Assembly (NCBI GenBank): GCA_032164245.1
Contig: JAVMKO010000018.1
Coordinates: 434,001 to 498,000, forward strand
Length of the DNA: 64,000 nt
Source of the DNA: Sternotherus odoratus
Lineage: Eukaryota; Chordata; Testudines; Kinosternidae
Reading direction: 5' to 3'
The notes below the pieces were generated by a model. The model was not told where the DNA came from. It searched no databases and saw nothing but the letters and a program-made list of their open reading frames with translations. Shown piece after piece: positions 58,361 through 64,000 of this stretch. Position numbers and translations under genes: made by a program. The stretch's first letter is position 1, and each line of letters opens with the position of its first letter.

Positions 58361-59891
58361 CGGTGCGTTCAGTGGCCTCGTAGAGTTCCTCATATCGGCT
58401 TCTCTCTCGCTCAACGGTGTCACAAAACTCCTTTACCCTAGCCAGACAAAACTGCACATCCAGTTTTTTGTCCTGTAGTATTGAAAAGAGCACGTCTGAA
58501 TACTCAAAAATGCCGTTAAATATGTGAAGCAAAAAACAAAACTCAAAATCATCCAGACGTGCTTTAAATCCATCAGCACAGCGTGCTGAGTCCTCATCAT
58601 ACTCGTCATGATGCTCCAGAATGTGATCAAACAGTTCCTTTAGAGCATCTCTCTTATTAAAGACTGTATTGACCACTCTGGATGTGTACTGCCACCGTGT
58701 TGGTGCCACACGAGGGAGACGCCACTGGCAGATTTCGTCCAGTAGTTGCGTGCGCCGAGGCGATCTAGAAAAAAATGCAGCAAGGCCATTGAGGTGGCCG
58801 AAAAAGATCTTGCATTCTTTGAGCTTTGAGGCCCCTTGAGTCAGTACTAAATTGAGCCGATGTGCATAGCAGTGTATGAATAAAGCCAAAGGTGCCCTCT
58901 CTTTAACTTTAGCCTGCACTCCATTTAATCCAGAAGACATGACCGCTGCGCCGTCAAAACACTGTGCCACAACTTTACCCAGACATTCATTTTCCACCAA
59001 AAATTGGATGATAAGAGCTGCAATGTCATCGGCTCGCTTCCCACTGGTAACATCTTCAAATCTGACAAATTGCTCCTTGACACCTGTGCCCGTTACGTAA
59101 CGCAGGACCAGTGCGAGCTGCGCTGCGTTACTCGCGTCTGTCGTCTCATCCACCATAACAGACACAAACGGTGCTTTTTTAACTTCACTTCTTATCTCTT
59201 CTCCCATCACTTCAGCAATAGCAGTGATCAGGTCGTTTTGTATTTTACCCGACGTCCCAGTAAACACTTTATTAGTGGACAGGTGGTGATGTAAATCCGT
59301 GTTGCTCTCAGCAATGAGAGAAAGAAGCTCTACATAGTTTCCTCTGTTTTTGGATCCAGTGCTTTCATCGTGTCCTCGAAATAAAAGTTCCTGCTTGCCC
59401 AAAAAAATGACACAGTCTATCAGTCTTTTTAAGATTTCCCTGTTTTTCTTCACCTTTTCGTTGTGGAGCTCTGTTTCCCTGCGCACTTGCTCGTTCAGCT
59501 GTAGATCCACTCTGGTTTCACCAAAAGTTTTGGAAAGCACCATTGCTTGTAAGTGTCCGGCAGTGCTTTGGTGTATCGTTGCTGCCTCGGTTAGGCAAGT
59601 CAAATTTACAAAACCAGTGTGGCTCCAAACACCATGTCGATCAGTGGCAAATAACAAGCACTCCCAGCAATACAATTTGCAGTGTTATTCGGACCCTGTG
59701 AGCCAGGGGTACCGCTCGTAGTTCGTAAACTGAAAGTGGCGGACAAATCCTCTTCCAGGTTGTGACAGGCTTGCTAGCTTCGGAGTTGTCCGACCTTTCT
59801 TAACAATGTCCAGCTTTTCTTGAAAAGTCCGTCTTGAAAATGGCCTTGACAGTAAATCTGCCACCAAATCAATTTCTTCTCCTTCAGCCAT
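58296..59891 (-). pseudogene. hAT transposase, TTF zinc finger + DUF4371 type (ZMYM1-like), truncated
   Basis: An ATG at 59889-59891 opens a frame beginning MAEGEEIDLVADLLSRPFS. It is stopped by TAA at 59685-59687 (codon 69), then stays open in the same frame to about 58360. The part after the stop has a TTF-type zinc-finger start (YCWECLLFA), then a DUF4371/hAT RNase-H-like core. That core has MVDETTD at about codons 247-252, CFDGAAV at about 311-317 and CYAHRLNL at about 341-348. These fit the first two catalytic acidic residues and the C-x-x-H motif of hAT transposases. The C-terminal part that should carry the third acidic residue and the hAT dimerisation region is absent; from about codon 510 the frame runs into repeat sequence and stops at 58296. 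Apart from one nonsense codon and the lost end there are no frameshifts, so decay is recent. It would insert DNA by cut-and-paste if whole; this copy is dead. Confidence 0.9.
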
Positions 59892-60250
59892 TGTGGGGTG
59901 ATAAAATAGCTATTACACCAACACAACTATATTTCGGTTTGTTTGCTAGCTTTGGCTGGTACGCTATCTGACTATCCAATCAACGGGTGTGAATACGGTG
60001 ACGTTGCCTTACGCCTGCTAGAGGGCCCTGGTGTCACCAACTTAAAATCTGATTGGTTAAAGCAACAGTTTAATCGACATTTTTTTCTGTTAGAGGGCCC
60101 GCAGAACGGATTATGAAGGCCTCCAGGCAGACATCTTTGACTTTGACCCTGCCTAGCAACAAATGATGGCTGAAATGTGATTGGTTAAATGCTTTAATAT
60201 GAAAATACATGTCTGGAAGCAGCACAACCAGGGGAAAAGCTATGAAAGGA
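59892..60250 (-). mobile_element. 5' flank of the hAT element
   Basis: This stretch upstream of the transposase ATG has two related blocks: AGAGGGCCCTGGTGTCACCA near 60020 and AGAGGGCCCGCAGAACGG near 60095. A CTGATTGGTTAAA / GTGATTGGTTAAA pair lies at about 60050 and 60178. These look like subterminal repeats of the element or its promoter (ATTGG boxes). I could not find a terminal inverted repeat or 8-bp duplication, so the outer border is open. Confidence 0.45.
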
Positions 60251-60959
60251 AGCGGACAGACCATTTGGAAATATTTAATAAGTATTCATGGACAAAATAT
60301 AATTAACATCAGTCTGTGATTCAGATATTTTCTTAGGCCAGTAGAGAAGGCCTTGCAGGCCCTGACGGCCCACCACTGGCATAAGGGAATGTACTCTGTG
60401 GAACTCCATGGACAAATGCAGGCTAGGTAAAGAGTAGAGCTAATCAGAAATGTGTTGTCAAATGTTTTGGGATGAAAAATACCATTTTTGTCTAAAACGA
60501 GGTTAAGGAAAAAATGGTTAATTTCTACAAAAATTCCTGAGGGGAAAATGATGTTTGTTTTGGGAAATGACATTTCATTTTGAATTTTACTTCTTAAAAT
60601 GTGTATATTCTGTTTACATTATCTAATGACGTCTGTAGTAGTTAATCATGAGCACTTCTATAACATGCACTACGATGACAATGCAATCGTTGAAATATTC
60701 TGTTTTGATTTTGAAATCATTAAGGGCAACTGCTACGTAGGACTGATTGAAACATCTTGTTTTAGCTCCAAGTGGTATAAACGAAACAGCGTTGGAAGAG
60801 GCTGCAGCAGGACAAGCAATAGCAGGAAGGTGCCAAGTGCCAGGCATCTCATGTGACACGCAAGCTTTTGGCAGCCCTGTCATGCCTGTCTACTCAGGTA
60901 AAATCTCCTGCTCAGCATATGTGCCCTCAGACCCCTATCCTAGGAGGCAGGAAACTAGC

Positions 60960-61085
60960 TTCCCCCTATTTTACAAATCAGGTATCTGACAGGTTGCATA
61001 AACTCATTTCAGGCACAGCTGGGAATGGAACCCAGCTCTCTAGTATGACAGACCCATCCACTTAGCCGTACTGTCCTTCAGAATG
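60960..61085 (-). repeat. MIR/CORE-SINE relic
   Basis: CCCCCTATTTTACAAATCAG, GCACAGCTGGGAATGGAACC, CAGCTCTCTAGTATGACAGA and CCATCCACTTAGCCGTACTG follow the antisense MIR order 'cattttacagatgaggaaactg...gagctgggaattgaacccagatctc...ccttaaccactagacc'. A second similar piece (CCAGAATCAGGAACAGAACC then CAGGAATCC) lies at 61145-61185. Confidence 0.65.
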
Positions 61086-62850
61086 AATGAGCCAAATCTG
61101 TTCTTGGTTATGCTGTCTCTAATCACAGCTGTATACCACCCACTGCTCCCAGAATCAGGAACAGAACCCAGGAATCCCAAAGCCCAGTATTTCATTGCGC
61201 ACCCACATACAGTAGTGCAACACACCGGCAAAGCATGTGCCAGGTCCCCCCCCACGGAGAACAATAGCTCACTTCTGATACACATGACTCCTTTATCTTA
61301 AGTAAACATTTCAATGCTCAGGCATTGACCATCCTGTGTTCAAACCCCGCAGAAGTCCTGTGCTGGAAAACATCAGGCAAACATGTAATTAAAGACGGGA
61401 TCATAATCAATGAGCATAACGAGGCAGAAATTAATTCATGTATTTCCTAACTTTTAAATCCTTGATTTGCAACTTTATCATTTTTTAACTTTTTTTGGTG
61501 GATGGAGACAGAGGCCCCTTTTAAGTTAGCAGTAATTAGGCAACTGGATGTCTCAAGGTACTACTAATAGGCTACATTATACTGACAGGTCACTCGTTTG
61601 AATCCCGATCAGTTCAACAGGGATTAAGAGTTGACCCTATCTATGGATGTTTGGTGTCTCTCATCTGAGATGAATTTGGCAAGTTTCAATTCCAGCGCCC
61701 CCATGACAGATTCACCAACAGGCTTTGAACTAACTGGCAGACTCAGCAGAGAGGTTCCTGGCCATGAAGACTGAACTAACCATGTTGCCCCCACAGTAAG
61801 ATCCACCCCTGCACAAATCAGGCCTGGGTCTTATGCAGAAGCTTGTAGATATGTAGAGCTGTCACTCCGATGCCTTTCACCAGCACTAAATCCATAGACT
61901 CTTCTAATGCTGAGGTTTATGGTTATACCCAAATTATTTGCAAGTTTGTAAATTAATTCATTATACAATTTGTATAAAACATCCCATGTGGAGCTGCATA
62001 AAATTTGGCAGCATCAGGACAGGTCCTCTGCTTGCTTTAACTTGCCCCTTGTTTTGCACACCCACAGAGATTTGGTTCACTGGACTTCCTCACTTGCACT
62101 TGATGTGCAACTCAAGTCACTGTTTACATCGCTGCTGGCTCTGGCTTTGTGTGTGCATCTGTCTGTGTGTCCCCTGGTCACCAGTTGGCTTTGGAGGTGC
62201 TGTAGTAAAGGTCTGATGAGCATAAATCGTATACCTGTGCTTGGTACATACCGTTCAAATGACACACTGCTGTTGGGTCAGCCCCACAAACCCAATCTCC
62301 AGCACTGCAGGCAGCCGACAGCCAAGCAGAGTCGAGACTCCCACGCGCGCGCACATGCCTAGCCAGAAAGCACGATTGTTTCTGGATTCTCGTCAAATTA
62401 AAAACAAATCCATGTACGTTCTTCTGTAAAAAGAGTTAATTTCCAATCCGAGCGTGTAGGAGGGTGTCCCTAGGGAATGGAGTAATGAAGCCGCTAGTGC
62501 TAGTTGCAAAACAAATAGATAAATCAATGTTTCAATTTGCTCCATGTGAGAGAATGGGCTGCGGTTGCTTAGCAATTCAAAGAACATTATCGCAGGCTCC
62601 TCACAGGCAGCAAGAAAGCTACAAAAGTTGCTCAGGCTTGTTCCATATTAGAATGAAAACAAAACTTACATTCTAATGACAGCAGCAATTCAAGAGCCAA
62701 AGAAGGATGCTATTTCTATGATAAATCCCCTGAAATCTCTCGAGTCACCGCAGAGCACAATGGTAAATGCCAGTTGACGTGTTTTCAAAATCCATGAGCG
62801 CCACAGAGGAGGCCACTCTTTCACGACCTTTGTTTTTCAATAAGTCCCAT

Positions 62851-62995
62851 GAGCACAGGACTGAGAGACAGGTAAACCTGAGCCCTATCACAGCTCTGCC
62901 ACTCAGTCACCCCATATAACTTGGTGCCAGTCACAATCTTTTTGTGCGTCAGTCACTGTAAATGGGGACGGTACCCTTAGAACTGCATTCTACAG
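62851..62995 (+). repeat. MIR/CORE-SINE relic
   Basis: GAGCACAGGACTGAGAGACA, CACAGCTCTGCCACTCAGTC and TAACTTGGTGCCAGTCACAA followed by GTCACTGTAAATGGGGACGG match the sense MIR order 'gactgagagtcagg...ctctgccactgac...ttgggcaagtcac...ctgtaaaatgggga'. Confidence 0.7.
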
Positions 62996-64000
62996 GAATT
63001 GTCCACAACACCAGAGCTTACATCCACTGTCAGGCACTAGGGGAGGATTTATTTTACTGGACACCTTACTGACTGCACAGGGAATGGGGAGGGTTAATTT
63101 GTAGACCGGATTGAGCTCTGGTGCAAGCAATGGTGTCACCCATGGATCTGGTTTGTAAATATCTCAATGTACCAGCCATGCATTGTTATTAAACTCAAAA
63201 CTTCCAAGGCCAGCCCACCCCACATCTGTCTTCTGAACCCCCATCTTGATCCCTGTGCCTTCCTCCTCCCACAGCTGCCTTCCCATGTCAGGCCCCTGCG
63301 AGAGCAGACTCCCTGCTGGCATGGATCTGGTGCAGGGGGCTTCTGTGCCAGCTGACTCCCCTCCTCTCCTCCCCCCCGCGCATAGGTGGCGTCATGGAGT
63401 AGGACTCCACTATGTCTATCCTCCTTGGCCGCACAAGGTACATAAGACACCGACGGCCATGGTGTCAGTTAGAGCACCCCTCTGGCTGCTCTAACTCTCT
63501 CCAGACTGCTTTTTACTGCCTACAACGCGGGCAGCTTTGCTGGCTCTTTTTAGGGGCATGCCCATCTGATCTTGGGCCTGGCAGCGGATTGCAGATCAGC
63601 GTCTCTACAGCTTCGTGCTGGCTCTCTCCTGTGTTGCACGCGGGAAGCAGTTGGCACCACTGCAGTACTCCACACCGGGAGCTGCTGCTCTCTCATCATG
63701 CAGCCTACACACATTGCCCCCAGCGGGAGGAAGAACATCACACAACACACCAGCTGCCCTGCTGGGTTTACGAGACCCTGTGGTAATCCTGAGAACTGGC
63801 CTGGCAGGCATCACGGCAAAGCGTTCACTTTCCCCAAACAGCTCTGCTGTGTGGAGATCACTTGGGCACTCCCCAGTCCCATCTGCTCTCGCCTAGCAGG
63901 CAGAACATGCCTTTGCTGAGCTCTGGAAGACAAGGAAAGTGATGCAAACTCACAGGCAGAACACAGCCCAACAAGGCACTGCCTGGCTGGGGCCCCAGGG

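Larger units (their letters stand above)
14366..64000 (-). other. CAMTA1: Part of the CAMTA1 intron upstream of the exon
   Basis: This is about 50 kb of intron on the 5' side of the exon in the minus-strand sense. Transposon relics are listed separately. I see no supportable gene in 14400-16535, 16610-17740, 21200-23070, 25000-26440, 26570-29310, 29520-32555, 33000-34930, 35285-38630, 39150-44615, 46720-47150, 47605-50860, 51070-51750, 51800-52660, 53330-53855, 53990-56565, 56720-58135, 60260-60955, 61190-62850 or 63000-64000. These carry short chance ORFs, A/T-rich unique sequence and decayed fragments too old to name. The previous CG-1 exon was looked for by eye on the minus strand and not found. 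Confidence 0.75.

Noticed and set aside
61590..61615. tRNA-like B-box (GTTTGAATCCC), also near 26655 and 61340
   Set aside because: No matching A-box or cloverleaf could be folded around them by eye; such words are common in MIR/SINE relics.
63350..63420. Possible short CpG island or promoter near CCCCCCGCGCATAGG
   Set aside because: Too short and isolated, with no supporting promoter motif or exon nearby.

Overview
This is 64 kb of vertebrate nuclear DNA, almost all intron. The repeat content points to a sauropsid, most likely a turtle: CR1 LINE relics in both orientations, Penelope-type 3' tails, hAT elements and hAT MITEs, Helitrons, CORE-SINE/MIR and L2-like relics, and palindromic AT-rich MITE relics typical of reptiles. 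The species cannot be fixed from the sequence.

The only protein-coding exon of a host gene that I can support is a 154-bp minus-strand exon at 14212-14365. It encodes the C-terminal half of the CG-1 DNA-binding domain of CAMTA1 (calmodulin-binding transcription activator 1). It has a canonical acceptor with polypyrimidine tract and branch point, and a GTGAGT donor. The rest of the window is parts of the two flanking CAMTA1 introns, which are very large in other vertebrates.

Layout, left to right. 0-14.2 kb: downstream intron, with an L2-like relic (0.25-0.95 kb), a 309-bp hAT MITE (6.93-7.24 kb), an LTR-like relic (9.68-10.4 kb) and MIR. 14.2 kb: the exon. 17.7-21.2 kb: a CR1 LINE relic carrying nested insertions: a 1,039-bp Helitron on the minus strand, a 184-bp Helitron on the plus strand, and a GC-rich foldback element ending in a hAT-type terminus. 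23-39 kb: simple repeats, CR1 fragments, a 128-bp tandem duplication and a 344-bp hAT MITE with a perfect 8-bp target duplication. 44.6-51.1 kb: two Penelope-type tails (one a head-to-head inverted pair with hammerhead-ribozyme-like cores) and two probable solo LTRs with perfect 5-bp target duplications. 52.7-53.3 kb: a 34-bp minisatellite. 58.1-60.2 kb: a decayed hAT transposase gene of the TTF-zinc-finger/DUF4371 (ZMYM1-like) type. 60-64 kb: MIR relics.

Apart from the exon, the genes here do not work together: they are layers of mobile elements. The most notable points are the two Helitrons inside one CR1 copy, one of which carries a ZNF143/THAP11-type promoter motif, and the hammerhead-like folds in the Penelope-type tails.
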